This document shows positions 47,903 through 60,865 of a stretch of 64,000 bases of DNA, piece by piece. Each line of letters starts with the position of its first letter. Within the stretch, counting starts at the first letter, position 1. The position numbers were made by a program, and so were the translations under genes. The DNA lies in assembly GCF_007559335.1 (NCBI RefSeq), contig NZ_VMBG01000001.1, positions 62,001 to 126,000 of the forward strand, read 5' to 3'. This DNA comes from Rariglobus hedericola. Its GTDB lineage: Bacteria > Verrucomicrobiota > Verrucomicrobiia > Opitutales > Opitutaceae. The notes under the pieces were generated by a model. It ran no database searches and had not been told where the DNA came from. It was given only the letters and a program-made list of their open reading frames with translations.

Positions 47903-49378
47903 TCACGCGCCTACGCGCACCGGCTGTTCTCGGTTGTTGTCCGCAAGGGCCTTGGCGCGGCTGGTGTGATTGCTGACGTTGTTGCCGTCGTTGCCGCGCA
48001 GGGCCGCGAAGCACAAGGTGGACAACATCGTGACGACGCCGAGCACGAGAAACGCGTGGTGCAGCGCACTGATGAGCTGCGGGTGGTCGGTCTGCGGCAC
48101 GCCTTGCAAAAACCACGCCGCGACGACCGAGCCGAGGGCCACACCAAAGCTGAGCGAGAGCTGCTGGCCGGTGCTCGCGATGCTGCTGGCCTTGCTGGCA
48201 TCGGCATCGCTGATGTCGGCGTAAACCAGTGAATTGATACTCGTGAACTGAAGCGCCGAGATGAAACCTTGGGTGAGGCTGATCAGCAGGATTGCCCAGA
48301 TCGGCGTGGCCGGACCGACGAGCGTGAAGACGGTGATCAGACAGCCGAGCAGGAGCGTGTTGACGATGAGCACGCGGCGGTGGCCGTAGCGTGCGAGCAG
48401 GGGTTTGCTGAGGATTTTCATGCCGATCGCGGCGGCTGCCTGTGGCATGGTGAGCAGGCCGGCTTGCCACGGTTTGAATCCGAGGCCGATCTGATAAAGC
48501 AGCGGCAGCAAAAAGGGCATTCCGCCGATGCCGAGACGCGTGACCGTGCCACCGACGACGGACACCCGAAAGGTGCGCACGCGAAAAAGATTGAGCGTGA
48601 GCAGTGGGTTTTTGATGCGCATCGCATGCCAGACGTAGGCCCCGAGTAACGTGCAGGCCAATACGCCGAGCGGCAGGACGGAGGTTACGCCCAGTTGATG
48701 ATCGCCGAGCACTTCGAGCACATAGGAAAGAAGCGCGATGCCGGTGCCGAACAGGATGAAGCCGAGACGGTCCAGCGGCGGCGTATTCTCCTGCCGGTAG
48801 TCGGGCATGTAGCGCCGCGCCAGCCAGAGTCCGGCCAGACCGAACGGGAGGTTGATAAAGAAAATCATCCTCCACGGGAGCCAGTGAACGATCAAGCCGC
48901 CGACGAACGGCCCGATGAGTGGACCGATGAGGGCAGGGATGATCACATAGTTCATCGCGGTGATCATTTCGGAGCGCGGAAACGTGCGCACGAGTGCGAG
49001 GCGGCCGACGGGCGTCATCATTGCGCCGCCGATGCCTTGCAGGATGCGTGAGGCCACGAGCATGGGGACATTGACCGCCAGCCCGCAGAGCAACGACCCC
49101 GCGGTGAAGAGCGCGATGGCCAGCACGAAGATGCGTTTTGTGCCGAACCGGTCCGCCATCCAGCCGCTGATTGGAATAAAGACCGCCAGTGCCAGCGTAT
49201 AACTGGTGAGCACGCCTTTGAGGCTGAGAGGCTCGACCTCCAACGCGGCCGCCATGGTGGGTGCGGCGGTATTCACGATAGTGGCGTCGAGTTGCTCCAT
49301 AAAGAGAGCGACGGCGACCAACCAGGGCATGATCCGTTTGATCGGAATATCCTGGGTGGGCGCGAAACGGGAAGCCAT
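47903..49378 (-). CDS. MFS drug exporter, DHA2 (EmrB/QacA) family, 14 helices
   Basis: 491 residues. The signatures are VALFMEQLDATIVNTAAPTMAAALEV (helix 1, motif D1 LDxTxVNxAxP), WMADRFGTKRIFVLA (motif A) and ILQGIGGAMMTPVGRLAL (motif C-like). The hydrophobicity pattern gives 14 helices. Exports drugs or small toxic compounds with proton antiport. No membrane-fusion partner gene is near. It is divergent from smc over a 192-bp spacer. Confidence 0.94.
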   Translation of the reverse strand: MASRFAPTQDIPIKRIMPWLVAVALFMEQLDATIVNTAAPTMAAALEVEPLSLKGVLTSYTLALAVFIPISGWMADRFGTKRIFVLAIALFTAGSLLCGLAVNVPMLVASRILQGIGGAMMTPVGRLALVRTFPRSEMITAMNYVIIPALIGPLIGPFVGGLIVHWLPWRMIFFINLPFGLAGLWLARRYMPDYRQENTPPLDRLGFILFGTGIALLSYVLEVLGDHQLGVTSVLPLGVLACTLLGAYVWHAMRIKNPLLTLNLFRVRTFRVSVVGGTVTRLGIGGMPFLLPLLYQIGLGFKPWQAGLLTMPQAAAAIGMKILSKPLLARYGHRRVLIVNTLLLGCLITVFTLVGPATPIWAILLISLTQGFISALQFTSINSLVYADISDADASKASSIASTGQQLSLSFGVALGSVVAAWFLQGVPQTDHPQLISALHHAFLVLGVVTMLSTLCFAALRGNDGNNVSNHTSRAKALADNNREQPVRVGA

Positions 49379-49570
49379 TGAGTCTCAAATAGGCGGGAAA
49401 TGTCCGCTGGCAACTTCACGGGCGATTTCGTCGTCAGTTGCGCCTGATGGGCTTCGGAAGGAGCGGGCAGGCAGCGGACGGAAGTGGAAAGTCGTTACAT
49501 ATCCGTCAAAACGTCCCGAAATTTGCGTTTGCCGCGTGCGGGCACGGCGTCTCAATGCCCGTTTCTTTTC

Positions 49571-52500
49571 ATGTATCTCAAGGCGCTCAAGCTTCACGGT
49601 TTTAAGTCCTTTGCCGACCCCAGCACCCTTCGTTTCGAACCGGGCGTCACGGCAATCGTCGGTCCCAACGGCTGCGGCAAGTCCAACGTGGCCGACGCCA
49701 TCCGCTGGGTGCTGGGCGAACAAAGCGCCAAGGCCCTCCGCGGCGGCAAGATGCAGGACGTCATCTTCGAGGGTGCCGACACCCGCAAACCCGCCCAGCT
49801 CTGCGAAGTCTCGTTGCTGCTCACCGATTGCGAAAAACAACTCGGCAGCGAATTCCACGAGATCGAGATCATGCGTCGCGTTTACCGCGATGGCGGCGGC
49901 GAATATTTCTTCAACGGCCAGCCGTGCCGCCTGAAAGACATCCAAAAGCTGTTCATGGACACCGGCATCGGCCGCACGTCCTACTCGATCATGGCGCAGG
50001 GCCAGATCGACCAGATTCTCTCCTCGAAGCCCGAGGAACGCCGCGCCGTTTTCGAAGAAGCCGCCGGTATCACCAAGTATAAATCCCAGCGCAAAGAGGC
50101 CCTCGCCAAGCTTACGCTGACCGAGACGAATCTCGTGCGCGTTGCCGATGTGGTCGCTGAAATCGGCCGTCAAATCGGTTCGCTGCGTCGGCAGGCTTCC
50201 AAGGCGCTGCGTCACAAAAAACTCAGCTGGCGTCTCCGCCATCTCGCGCTCGCGCATCACGGTTATAATTTCACGCAGGTCAGCACCGCGCTCACGCAAC
50301 TCGAGGAGCAGGTCATCCAGCTCCGCGCCGCCGCCGAGACCCGCCGCACGCACCTGCACCAGCAGCAGTCCACGCTCGAAGGTCAGAAAGCTCGTCGCAG
50401 CCAGCTCAACCAGCGCGTGCAAGAAGCCCAGCAGGCCGTCTTCGATCTTCGCTCCGAGAAAGAGCAGGCCGAGAACGCCTCCAACCTTTCGCACATCAAG
50501 CGTTCCGGTCTCACCGATCGCCTTGAGTCGTCCCGCGCGAATTTTGGCGAGCTCGAGATGCAGCTCCACGAGTTGTCCTCGCAGGTCGATACCGGCGCGC
50601 AGGACAAGCAGGAGCAGCTCACGCTTCTCGGCGGTTCCGACGCGGTTTTCCAGGATCGCAATCGCGAACTCGCCGTCGTCGAGGCCGAGTTGACGAAGCT
50701 CGAGCAGGAACTCCAGCAGACGAAGTTCCAGATGCTCCAGTTCGAGAGCAACGTCGCCCGTCTCCGCACCGATTGCTCCAGCTACGAGGTGGACCAAAAA
50801 ACCTCTGCTCATCGCCATGCGTCCGTCGCGGAGGAACTCGAGCAGCTCCGCCAGCAGCAATCCTCCGCCGCCGCGCAACTCTCCGAGCTTTCCGCCCGCG
50901 TCGAAGAGGCCACGGTCGCCAAGGCCCGAGCCCATCAGGAAACCCAGGATGTGCAGATCCAGATCGGCGATCTTACCAAGGAATTCCGCGAGGCGCAGAA
51001 GAAGCTGCAGGACATTGACCGCCAGCTCGCCCAACGCACCGCGCGCCTGAACCTGCTCAAGCAGCTCGCTGAAAAATTCGAAGGCTTCGGAGAGGGCGCC
51101 AAGGCCATCTTGCAGGGCCGCCTCGCCGCCACGCTCGGCGAAACCGTTGCCACGCCTATCACCAAGGGGCTCGAAATCGCTCCGGCCCACGCCAAGGCCA
51201 TCGAAGCGCTCCTCGGTTCCGCCGTGGAAGCGATCAACGTTGCTGACGTCGCCACCGCGCAAAAAATCCTCGCCCAGCTCGAATCCGAGCAGATCGGCGC
51301 GGCTGTTCTTCAGGTGTCCGGACTGGCCCCGCAGGCCACCGCCGCCGGTTCGCTGCCGGCCGGGGTCACCCCCGCGACCGCCGCGCTGCTGAATCTGGAT
51401 CCGTCTCATCCCGCCGCCGCGCTGCTCGGCTCGTGCTACGTGGCCGAGAACCTGCACGCGTTCCTCGATTTCTGGCGCGAGAATCCCTCCTTCAGTTTCC
51501 TCGCCGTCGCCACCGCCAAGGGCGAAATCGTCGACCGTCGCGGTCTCGTGTTTGGCGGCTTCGCCAAGAAGTCCAACAACAGCATCGTCCAGCGCGAAAT
51601 CGATCTGCGCGAAACCGCCCGTCAGCTCGCCGACGACCAGAAGGCGCATGACGAGCAGAAGGCGATCATCGACAGCCTTAACGCCCGCCTGGCCGAGGCC
51701 GAGACCACGCTCGAAGCCAAGCGCGCCGAGGTGCTCGAAGCCTCGCAAAACGTCGCCACCGTCCAGTCCGAAGAGCGCAACGCCCAGCGCGCGCTCGAAG
51801 AGATCGGCACCAAGGCCAACCGCATGGATTCCGAGCTGCAGGGTCTCGAAGCCCAGCGCAACGAAACACTCGCCCGTTTCGAGCGTGCGCAGGCCGCACT
51901 CACCGAGGCCAGCACCTCCGTGGAGGCCGGTCGCATCCGTATTCAGGAAATCGAGACACGCATCACCGAACTGCGCACGGATCGCGATGTGAAGCGCGAC
52001 ACGCTCGCCCAGGCGCGTCTCGAACTGGCAGACCGTCGCCAGAAGGTGGAAGTCCTCGACCGAGGTATTGCCGACATGGAGCGCCGCCGCCGCCAGTTGT
52101 CCGAAATCCTCGTCCAGCGTCAGCAGGAGATCGAAGTCTGGACCGAGCAGATCGCGTCCCTCGAAGCCGAGAGCGATAACCAGAAATCCCGCGCCGCGCA
52201 GATCGCCGAAACCCTCGTCGTCGCGCAGCAGCAGGTGGAGCAGATCCGCATGGAGTTGACGGAGGTCGAGCGCGAGATCGGTGGTGTCGAGAATTCGCAG
52301 GAAGGCATCCGCACCGATGCCGAAAAAGCGCAGACCGACTTCAGCCGCTGTGAAGTCGCTCTCGCGCAAAACAAGTCCCGCGCCCAGTTCATCGAGGAAG
52401 ATGTGCAGCGCGAATTCCAGATTCGTGTCGGCCAGTATGACTGGCGTGCGCTCTTGTGGCGCTCCGAGGATGATCCGCCTGACTTGAAGGCGCTCGATCT

Positions 52501-53431
52501 CGATGACGACGAGGATGACAACGATGCCGGCCACGCCGCGCCTGCGGTTGCCGCCGTCGTTGAGGCAACACCCGCCGTTGAAGGCGAAGCCACCGAACAG
52601 ACTGCGGAAACCGCCGAGGGTGCTCCGGTCAAACGCCGCAAAAAGAAAGGCCCGAAGCCCGATCCGACCGAGGAAGATCTTGTCGCGTTGGAAAGTTCCG
52701 CCGATTGGGATTCCGTCAAGGCCGAGGTCGATGCCCTGCGTCAGCGTCTCGCCGGCATGGGCGCGGTCAATACCGGCGCCATCGAAGAATACGCCGAACT
52801 CAAGCAGCGCTACGATTTCCTCAAGGGTCAGAGCGACGACTTGAACACGGCGAAGGGCGATCTGGTGAAGACCATCGACGAGATTAACAAGACCTCGATG
52901 GAGCAGTTCCAGATCACGTTTGACCAAATTAAGAAGAACTTCGTCTACACGTTCCAGACGTTGTTCGGCGGCGGTATTGCCAACCTCGAACTCATCGTCA
53001 CCGACGATATTCTGGAGTCGGGTATTGAGATTACCGCGCAGCCGCCCGGCACAAAATTGAAGGGCATCACGCTTCTCTCCGGCGGACAAAAAACGCTCAC
53101 CGCCGTGGCGCTACTCTTCGCGCTCTACATGGTAAAGCCATCGCCGTTCTGTTTGCTCGACGAGTTGGACGCTCCGCTCGACGAATCGAACATCGGCCGT
53201 TTCACGAACCTCCTCGGCAAGTTCGTGGACAACTCCCAGTTCATCATCATCACGCACAACAAGCGCACGGTTTCGGCCGCGCAGGCGATCTACGGCGTGA
53301 CGATGGAAGAACGCGGTGTGTCCAAGACCGTCTCGATGAAGTTCAACCAGAACAAGAGCGACATCGAGCCGCACCAGGAAAACATCGCGGAGTCGGTGCG
53401 CGGTGCCAAGTCCACCATCGGCGCGTCCTGA
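49571..53431 (+). CDS. smc: Chromosome segregation protein SMC
   Basis: 1286 residues from ATG at 49571. The N-terminal head is YLKALKLHGFKSFADPSTLRFE with Walker A GPNGCGKSN. Long coiled coils flank a hinge at about residues 500-660 (GFGEGAKAILQGRLAATLGETV). The C-terminal head has the signature LSGGQKTLTAVALLFALYMVKPSPFCLLDELDAPLDESN. Bacterial SMC is about 1180 residues; the extra length is partly a charged low-complexity insert at about residues 971-1036 (DLDDDEDDND, KRRKKKGPKP). It compacts chromosomes together with ScpA/ScpB. Confidence 0.97.
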   Translation: MYLKALKLHGFKSFADPSTLRFEPGVTAIVGPNGCGKSNVADAIRWVLGEQSAKALRGGKMQDVIFEGADTRKPAQLCEVSLLLTDCEKQLGSEFHEIEIMRRVYRDGGGEYFFNGQPCRLKDIQKLFMDTGIGRTSYSIMAQGQIDQILSSKPEERRAVFEEAAGITKYKSQRKEALAKLTLTETNLVRVADVVAEIGRQIGSLRRQASKALRHKKLSWRLRHLALAHHGYNFTQVSTALTQLEEQVIQLRAAAETRRTHLHQQQSTLEGQKARRSQLNQRVQEAQQAVFDLRSEKEQAENASNLSHIKRSGLTDRLESSRANFGELEMQLHELSSQVDTGAQDKQEQLTLLGGSDAVFQDRNRELAVVEAELTKLEQELQQTKFQMLQFESNVARLRTDCSSYEVDQKTSAHRHASVAEELEQLRQQQSSAAAQLSELSARVEEATVAKARAHQETQDVQIQIGDLTKEFREAQKKLQDIDRQLAQRTARLNLLKQLAEKFEGFGEGAKAILQGRLAATLGETVATPITKGLEIAPAHAKAIEALLGSAVEAINVADVATAQKILAQLESEQIGAAVLQVSGLAPQATAAGSLPAGVTPATAALLNLDPSHPAAALLGSCYVAENLHAFLDFWRENPSFSFLAVATAKGEIVDRRGLVFGGFAKKSNNSIVQREIDLRETARQLADDQKAHDEQKAIIDSLNARLAEAETTLEAKRAEVLEASQNVATVQSEERNAQRALEEIGTKANRMDSELQGLEAQRNETLARFERAQAALTEASTSVEAGRIRIQEIETRITELRTDRDVKRDTLAQARLELADRRQKVEVLDRGIADMERRRRQLSEILVQRQQEIEVWTEQIASLEAESDNQKSRAAQIAETLVVAQQQVEQIRMELTEVEREIGGVENSQEGIRTDAEKAQTDFSRCEVALAQNKSRAQFIEEDVQREFQIRVGQYDWRALLWRSEDDPPDLKALDLDDDEDDNDAGHAAPAVAAVVEATPAVEGEATEQTAETAEGAPVKRRKKKGPKPDPTEEDLVALESSADWDSVKAEVDALRQRLAGMGAVNTGAIEEYAELKQRYDFLKGQSDDLNTAKGDLVKTIDEINKTSMEQFQITFDQIKKNFVYTFQTLFGGGIANLELIVTDDILESGIEITAQPPGTKLKGITLLSGGQKTLTAVALLFALYMVKPSPFCLLDELDAPLDESNIGRFTNLLGKFVDNSQFIIITHNKRTVSAAQAIYGVTMEERGVSKTVSMKFNQNKSDIEPHQENIAESVRGAKSTIGAS

Positions 53432-53444
53432 TTGAATCGAACCG

Positions 53445-55418
53445 ATGGCACTGCCCAAGGTTAAGCTCTGCTGGAACGGGAAGCGCGTCGAAGCCGACTG
53501 GCATCTCGGGCTTTTCGGTTTCTACACGCGCGGCACATCGGGCAGTCGTTTGCAGGGCATCGTTATCAGTGGACGCGGCCTGCTGGCGTGGCTGGCGGGC
53601 CTTGCCGTGGTGGCGTATTTCACCGGCGCGGCGGCTCTTTGGTTCTGGCTGGACCGGCGCCCGTATAACTACGTCAGCTACACCGATCTGGTGCTGCCGA
53701 CGCGCTGGAGCGGCATTGAAAAACTGCGTGGCCAGGCGCTGATCGCCGAAGGCATGGACGACATCAAGGCCCGCAAATGGAGCGAAGGCTTGCAGAAACT
53801 TCGCGTGGGCATCGCACGCAATCCCGAAGAAATCAAAGGCCGCCTGGTGCTCGCGGAAATCTTCCTCGCGATGAAGGCCCGCAAGCAAGCCATCGAGATT
53901 TACGACGGAGGTCTCGGCACCCAGTATCCGGGGCGCGACTACGTCGAGGCCATGCTCAAATCGGCCGCGCAAAGTGAAAACTATGAGTGGTGGTTGCGCA
54001 CGTGCGATCGCGCGCTGGCCCTGATCGGAAACAATCCGGCCCACGCCGCCGACCACCGCTGGCTCATTCAGCAAAAACTCAGCGCGTTGCTCGCTGCCGA
54101 CCGCCCGGCGGAGGCCCTCGTGCTGGCCGAGGCCGAAGGTGAATCGGGCAGTCCCACGATCAGCGAATTCCGCGTGCTCGCCTTGCTCAAGGAAGGTAAG
54201 CCCGATGCGGCGCTGGCATTCTTGAACGAATGGCAGAACCGTGCCGGTTCGCGCCTTGATCCGCAGATTTTGCGCCTGCAAGCCCGCGCCTTCCGTGAAG
54301 CGAAAGATGCCGCCTCAATGGATCGCGCACTCGAGGAGTTGCGTGAGTTGTCGCCGGCCGATCCGCGTCCGTATGTTTACGGCATCGTGCAGCGACTGCT
54401 GGCCGGCCGTCGTGACGAGGCTTTCGCTTCGCTCGATTCGTTCCTGCTGCGGTTCGGAAGCACGCCCCAGTATTTGCAAATGCTGGCTGCGCCGCTGGCG
54501 GAGATCGCCGAACGGCCGATGCTCGAAAACCTGGTGAAGTATGCAGCCCAGCAAGGTTTCGATCTGGAGCCGTTCCGCCGGTTTCTTCTGCAAGCGTTGA
54601 TGGAAAAAGGGGAGTGGCGCGAGGCCTCGACGGTGTTGGCCGAGGCCAAAGGATCGGATAAAAAAGCGGAGTCGGTCGCCCTGTGGTATGACCTGATGGA
54701 TGCGCAAATCAAAGCCGCCCTCGATTCTGGTGAAGCCGCGCAGTCGAACCTCGTGAGCCTGGTGCGCGGGCGACAGTTCGCGCTTAGCTTTTACAAGGAT
54801 GCCATCACCAACATGCGGCGCGCCGGCCGGCTCACGACGGCGCGGGAGATCGTTACGTTTGCCCAAGGTATGTATCCGCAAAACAACGTCATCGAGACGT
54901 GGCGCAAGGAGCTCGACATCGAGCTCGCTGCCGCCGCCGAACTGGTTTCGAAGCCGGTGGTGACATTGCCTCGTCCGCAGGTTGCGGCGGCGACCGTGGT
55001 TGCGCCGAGCACCCCGCGAGTCGAAGTGACGACAGCTGATTTTGAGGCCCGACTCGAAGCCCTGACGAAGACCGGTGATTATGCGGGCGCGTTGCAATAC
55101 CTTCGCGAGATTCGTGTCACCAAACCGGCTTGGCTCGACGCCCGCGAGGCGGACCTGTCCCGTGACGAAGTGCGTTTCAGCGGTCGGGCAGGGGACTTGG
55201 TGGCGTTGCGGTCGTCGGCGCGGCTTTACATCAATGGCGATCGGTTGCGCTCTGCGCGCACGATTGAGATCGCCCGCGAATTGCATGCCGCTGGGCGCAT
55301 ACCCGAAGCCGTTTTCCTGCTCAAGGAATTGCTGGCCAAGGTGCCGGATTACCCCGTCGCCCAGCGTCTGCTGGCCGAGTGGGTTCCGAAGCCGGTCCCG
55401 ACAGCCGCGACGCCCTGA
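53445..55418 (+). CDS. Membrane-anchored TPR-repeat protein
   Basis: 657 residues. One membrane helix (GLLAWLAGLAVVAYFTGAAALWFWL) near residue 55 is followed by about 590 residues of alpha-helical pairs such as GMDDIKARKWSEGLQKLRVGIARNPEEIKGRLVLAEIFLAMKARKQAIEIYD, a tetratricopeptide pattern. Such proteins serve as scaffolds; the partner is unknown. It starts 14 bp after smc. Confidence 0.82.
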   Translation: MALPKVKLCWNGKRVEADWHLGLFGFYTRGTSGSRLQGIVISGRGLLAWLAGLAVVAYFTGAAALWFWLDRRPYNYVSYTDLVLPTRWSGIEKLRGQALIAEGMDDIKARKWSEGLQKLRVGIARNPEEIKGRLVLAEIFLAMKARKQAIEIYDGGLGTQYPGRDYVEAMLKSAAQSENYEWWLRTCDRALALIGNNPAHAADHRWLIQQKLSALLAADRPAEALVLAEAEGESGSPTISEFRVLALLKEGKPDAALAFLNEWQNRAGSRLDPQILRLQARAFREAKDAASMDRALEELRELSPADPRPYVYGIVQRLLAGRRDEAFASLDSFLLRFGSTPQYLQMLAAPLAEIAERPMLENLVKYAAQQGFDLEPFRRFLLQALMEKGEWREASTVLAEAKGSDKKAESVALWYDLMDAQIKAALDSGEAAQSNLVSLVRGRQFALSFYKDAITNMRRAGRLTTAREIVTFAQGMYPQNNVIETWRKELDIELAAAAELVSKPVVTLPRPQVAAATVVAPSTPRVEVTTADFEARLEALTKTGDYAGALQYLREIRVTKPAWLDAREADLSRDEVRFSGRAGDLVALRSSARLYINGDRLRSARTIEIARELHAAGRIPEAVFLLKELLAKVPDYPVAQRLLAEWVPKPVPTAATP

Positions 55419-55600
55419 TTGGGCATTCGCTGGTCTGCTCCTCGTCCGCAGCGGAACTAATGCTGGTTCAAGGAAAACTAGAATCGTCGCTTCTAGAGGT
55501 AAAAACGGATTGCGGGCGCCCGTCCGCGGGTCCTATTGTCGCCGCTCTTGTTCACGCGCAAGCTGCGCCGCTTAACGACCTTAACTCAAACACCTCGCCC

Positions 55601-56074
55601 ATGCCCATCGCTGTCGGCTCCCAAGCTCCCGATTTCACCCTCAAGACGAAGACCTCGGAAGGTCTCAAAGACATCAAGCTGAGTGACAACTTTGGCAAAA
55701 AGCCGACCGTTTTGCTGTTCTTCCCGCTCGCCTACACCAGCGTCTGCACCGACGAGCTTTGCGACGTTTCCAATGGCTTGAGCGGCTACACCCGTTTTGG
55801 TGCCGACGTGATCGGCATCAGCGTTGACAGCCCCTTCGCTCAAGAAGCTTGGGCCAAGGCCAGCAACATCAAGATTACACTGGTCTCCGATCTGAACAAG
55901 GAAACCACTAAGGCTTACGACGTCCTTTTCCCCGGTCTCGCCGGCATCGGTGACACCTCCGCCCGCGCCGCGTTCGTCATCGGCATTGATGGCGTCGTGA
56001 AATATGCCGAGCAGACCGAGTCGCCCAAGCACCTGCCGAATTTCGAAGCCGTCAAAGCGGCCCTCTCCAAGTAA
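55601..56074 (+). CDS. AhpC/TSA-family peroxiredoxin
   Basis: 157 residues from ATG at 55601. [10 protein letters not shown] is the standard start and the peroxidatic Cys lies in [11 protein letters not shown] (Cys 49), with a second Cys five residues on, the Cx4C layout of some BCP-type atypical 2-Cys enzymes. [14 protein letters not shown] and [14 protein letters not shown] complete the thioredoxin fold. It removes peroxides in the cytoplasm. It is followed 76 bp later by the acnA start. Confidence 0.92.
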   Translation: MPIAVGSQAPDFTLKTKTSEGLKDIKLSDNFGKKPTVLLFFPLAYTSVCTDELCDVSNGLSGYTRFGADVIGISVDSPFAQEAWAKASNIKITLVSDLNKETTKAYDVLFPGLAGIGDTSARAAFVIGIDGVVKYAEQTESPKHLPNFEAVKAALSK

Positions 56075-56150
56075 CTCTTCATCGCGCCCTGTTGCAGTGG
56101 CGCGGTTTTATTTTCCACCAACCGACAACCTGACCAGACCCGACCTTTCC

Positions 56151-58841
<2,691 letters not shown>

Positions 58842-58855
58842 GCACGCTAATAAAA

Positions 58856-58895
58856 GCGCAAGGCTGCGGGTAGTATCCCTCAGTCTTGCGCCTTT
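58856..58895 (+). terminator. Terminator of acnA
   Basis: GCGCAAG (58856-58862) pairs with CTTGCGC (58885-58891), extended inward by CTG/CAG past a G-T pair; CTTT follows. Confidence 0.7.
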
Positions 58896-58930
58896 GCATT
58901 TCGTCCGGTTTAGATTAATTTATTCAGACC

Positions 58931-59440
58931 ATGGCAGATGCCACCAAACCCACGTTCCTTGTTGATGCCGGTTCCGACCCTGTCGCGATCCGTATCGAAG
59001 GCCGCGCCTCGTTTCAAAACAGCGCCTGCCTGAACGACTTCTTTAGCGAACTCATCGCGGCGGGGAAAACCCGTTTCATGATGGATTTTCTCAACTGCAC
59101 CAGCATGGACAGCACCTTTCTCGGTGTGCTGGCCGGTGTGGCCCTCAAATTGCGCAAGCAGACGCCTCCGGGCAGTCTCGTGCTTTGCCGCATGGCGCCG
59201 CGTAATCTCGAGCTCGTCCGCAATTTGGGTCTTCATCGTCTGCTGACCGTCGATGCCGATACCGCAGACCTGAATCTCAACACCACGTCGGCACTGCCCT
59301 GTTCTCCTGACAAGGGGGAACTGGAGAGCGCGCGTCTGGTGCTCGCTGCGCACGAAAATCTCGTCGCCGCCGACGAGGATAACCGCGCCAAGTTCCAGGA
59401 CGTGCTCGCGTTCTTGAAGAACCGCGTTTCGCAGGGCTGA
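58931..59440 (+). CDS. STAS-domain protein (anti-anti-sigma-factor-like)
   Basis: 169 residues. The first 110 are a STAS domain: VAIRIEGRASFQNSACLNDFF, FMMDFLNCTSMDSTFLGVLAGVALKL, in which the Ser in CTSMDSTFLG is in the usual phosphorylated position, and LVLCRMAPRNLELVRNLGLHRLL. The C-terminal 50 residues are an additional helix pair. It probably acts in a partner-switch cascade with an anti-sigma kinase, which is not in the window. Confidence 0.88.
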   Translation: MADATKPTFLVDAGSDPVAIRIEGRASFQNSACLNDFFSELIAAGKTRFMMDFLNCTSMDSTFLGVLAGVALKLRKQTPPGSLVLCRMAPRNLELVRNLGLHRLLTVDADTADLNLNTTSALPCSPDKGELESARLVLAAHENLVAADEDNRAKFQDVLAFLKNRVSQG

Positions 59441-59560
59441 TTCGCCGAATCGGGAACCGTCGGTTGGCTTTGGGTTCAGTAAACGGGTGGACCTTGCGGT
59501 CCTCTTTTGACCAAAACCCGTTTGCGTCCTCCTGTCTTCGTCGCTCCATTCATTTTTCCC

Positions 59561-60784
59561 ATGTGCGCCGCCACCTCACCGATTGATTGCCACTCCCTGC
59601 CTGATGCCGCCGGACATTTCGGCCAGTTTGGCGGAGTCTATGTGCCCGAGACGCTCATGACCGCGCTGCAGGAGCTGACCGCCGCCTATGAACAGGCCAA
59701 GGCGGATCCCCTTTACCGCGCCGAACTGCGACACCACCTCAAGGAATTCGCCGGCCGTCCGACCGAACTTTATTACGCGGAGCGCCTGACCACTCACTGC
59801 GGCGGCGCGAAGATTTTTTTTAAGCGCGAAGATTTGCTGCACACCGGTGCGCACAAAATCAACAACGCCATCGGCCAGGTGTTGCTCGCCATCCGCATGG
59901 GCAAGAAGCGCATTATTGCCGAGACGGGCGCGGGTCAGCACGGCGTAGCGACCGCCGCAGTCTGCGCGAAATTTGGACTGCAGTGCGTCATCTACATGGG
60001 GGCCGTCGACATGGAGCGCCAGGCCTTGAACGTGTTTCGTATGCGTCTCATGGGCGCTGAAGTTCGCGGCGTGGAAGCCGGCCAGAAAACGCTCAAGGAC
60101 GCCGTGAACGAAGCGATGCGTGATTGGGTGACCAATGTGCGCGACACCCATTACATCCTCGGCTCCGCGCTCGGTGCACATCCGTATCCGATGATGGTGC
60201 GCGATTTTCACCGCGTGATCGGCCAGGAGGCCAAGGAGCAGATCATCGCACGCGAGGGACGCTTGCCCGACGAGATTGTTGCCTGCGTGGGTGGCGGTTC
60301 CAACGCGATCGGCGTGTTCTTCGATTTCCTGCAGGAGGCCACGGTCAAACTCATCGGCGTCGAAGCCGGCGGTCGTGGCATCAAACTGGGCGAGCACGCC
60401 GCGCGTTTTGAAGGCGGAAAACTGGGCGTCCTTCAAGGCTCCAAGACCTACATTCTCCAAAATCCGGATGGCCAGATCGAGCTCACGCATTCCGTGAGCG
60501 CCGGTCTCGACTACGCGGCGATCGGGCCGGAGCACGCCTATTACCGTGACATCGGCCGCATCGGCTACGCCTACGCGACGGATGACGAGGTGATGGAAAC
60601 CTTCCAGCTCGTTTCCCGTCTCGAAGGCATCATTCCCGCGCTCGAATCGACGCATGCGATTGTCGAAGGTCTGAAGCGCGCCAAGGCTTTGCCGAAGGAT
60701 AAGATCGTGCTGATCAACCTGAGCGGTCGCGGCGACAAGGACGTGAATCAGGTCGCGAAGATGCTGGGCGTAAAATTGTTCTAA
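59561..60784 (+). CDS. trpB: Tryptophan synthase beta chain
   Basis: 407 residues from ATG at 59561. It carries the PLP Lys in [14 protein letters not shown], the [10 protein letters not shown] region, [14 protein letters not shown] (phosphate-binding) and [10 protein letters not shown] near the end. TrpB joins indole to serine. This is the TrpB1 type, as judged by length and motifs. It is about 44 kb from trpA, so the two subunits are not co-translated. YicC follows. Confidence 0.96.
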   Translation: MCAATSPIDCHSLPDAAGHFGQFGGVYVPETLMTALQELTAAYEQAKADPLYRAELRHHLKEFAGRPTELYYAERLTTHCGGAKIFFKREDLLHTGAHKINNAIGQVLLAIRMGKKRIIAETGAGQHGVATAAVCAKFGLQCVIYMGAVDMERQALNVFRMRLMGAEVRGVEAGQKTLKDAVNEAMRDWVTNVRDTHYILGSALGAHPYPMMVRDFHRVIGQEAKEQIIAREGRLPDEIVACVGGGSNAIGVFFDFLQEATVKLIGVEAGGRGIKLGEHAARFEGGKLGVLQGSKTYILQNPDGQIELTHSVSAGLDYAAIGPEHAYYRDIGRIGYAYATDDEVMETFQLVSRLEGIIPALESTHAIVEGLKRAKALPKDKIVLINLSGRGDKDVNQVAKMLGVKLF

Positions 60785-60865
60785 CCTCGGCTGCGCGCGT
60801 GCGCGCGGGTGGGGGTGAAGGATTTTAGCCGTGTTATCCGCGCAATCGCCGGTTAGTGATTGGGT

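Noticed and set aside
49368-49392. TTGAGTCTCAA near the MFS start as a fifth copy of the heme-locus site
   Set aside because: The half-sites are separated by one base rather than three, and it lies at a start codon of an unrelated gene, so it is probably chance.
49385-53089. A 1234-codon open frame antisense to smc
   Set aside because: smc is certain from its motifs. Long antisense frames are common in GC-rich genes with biased third positions, and the translated sequence shows no family features.
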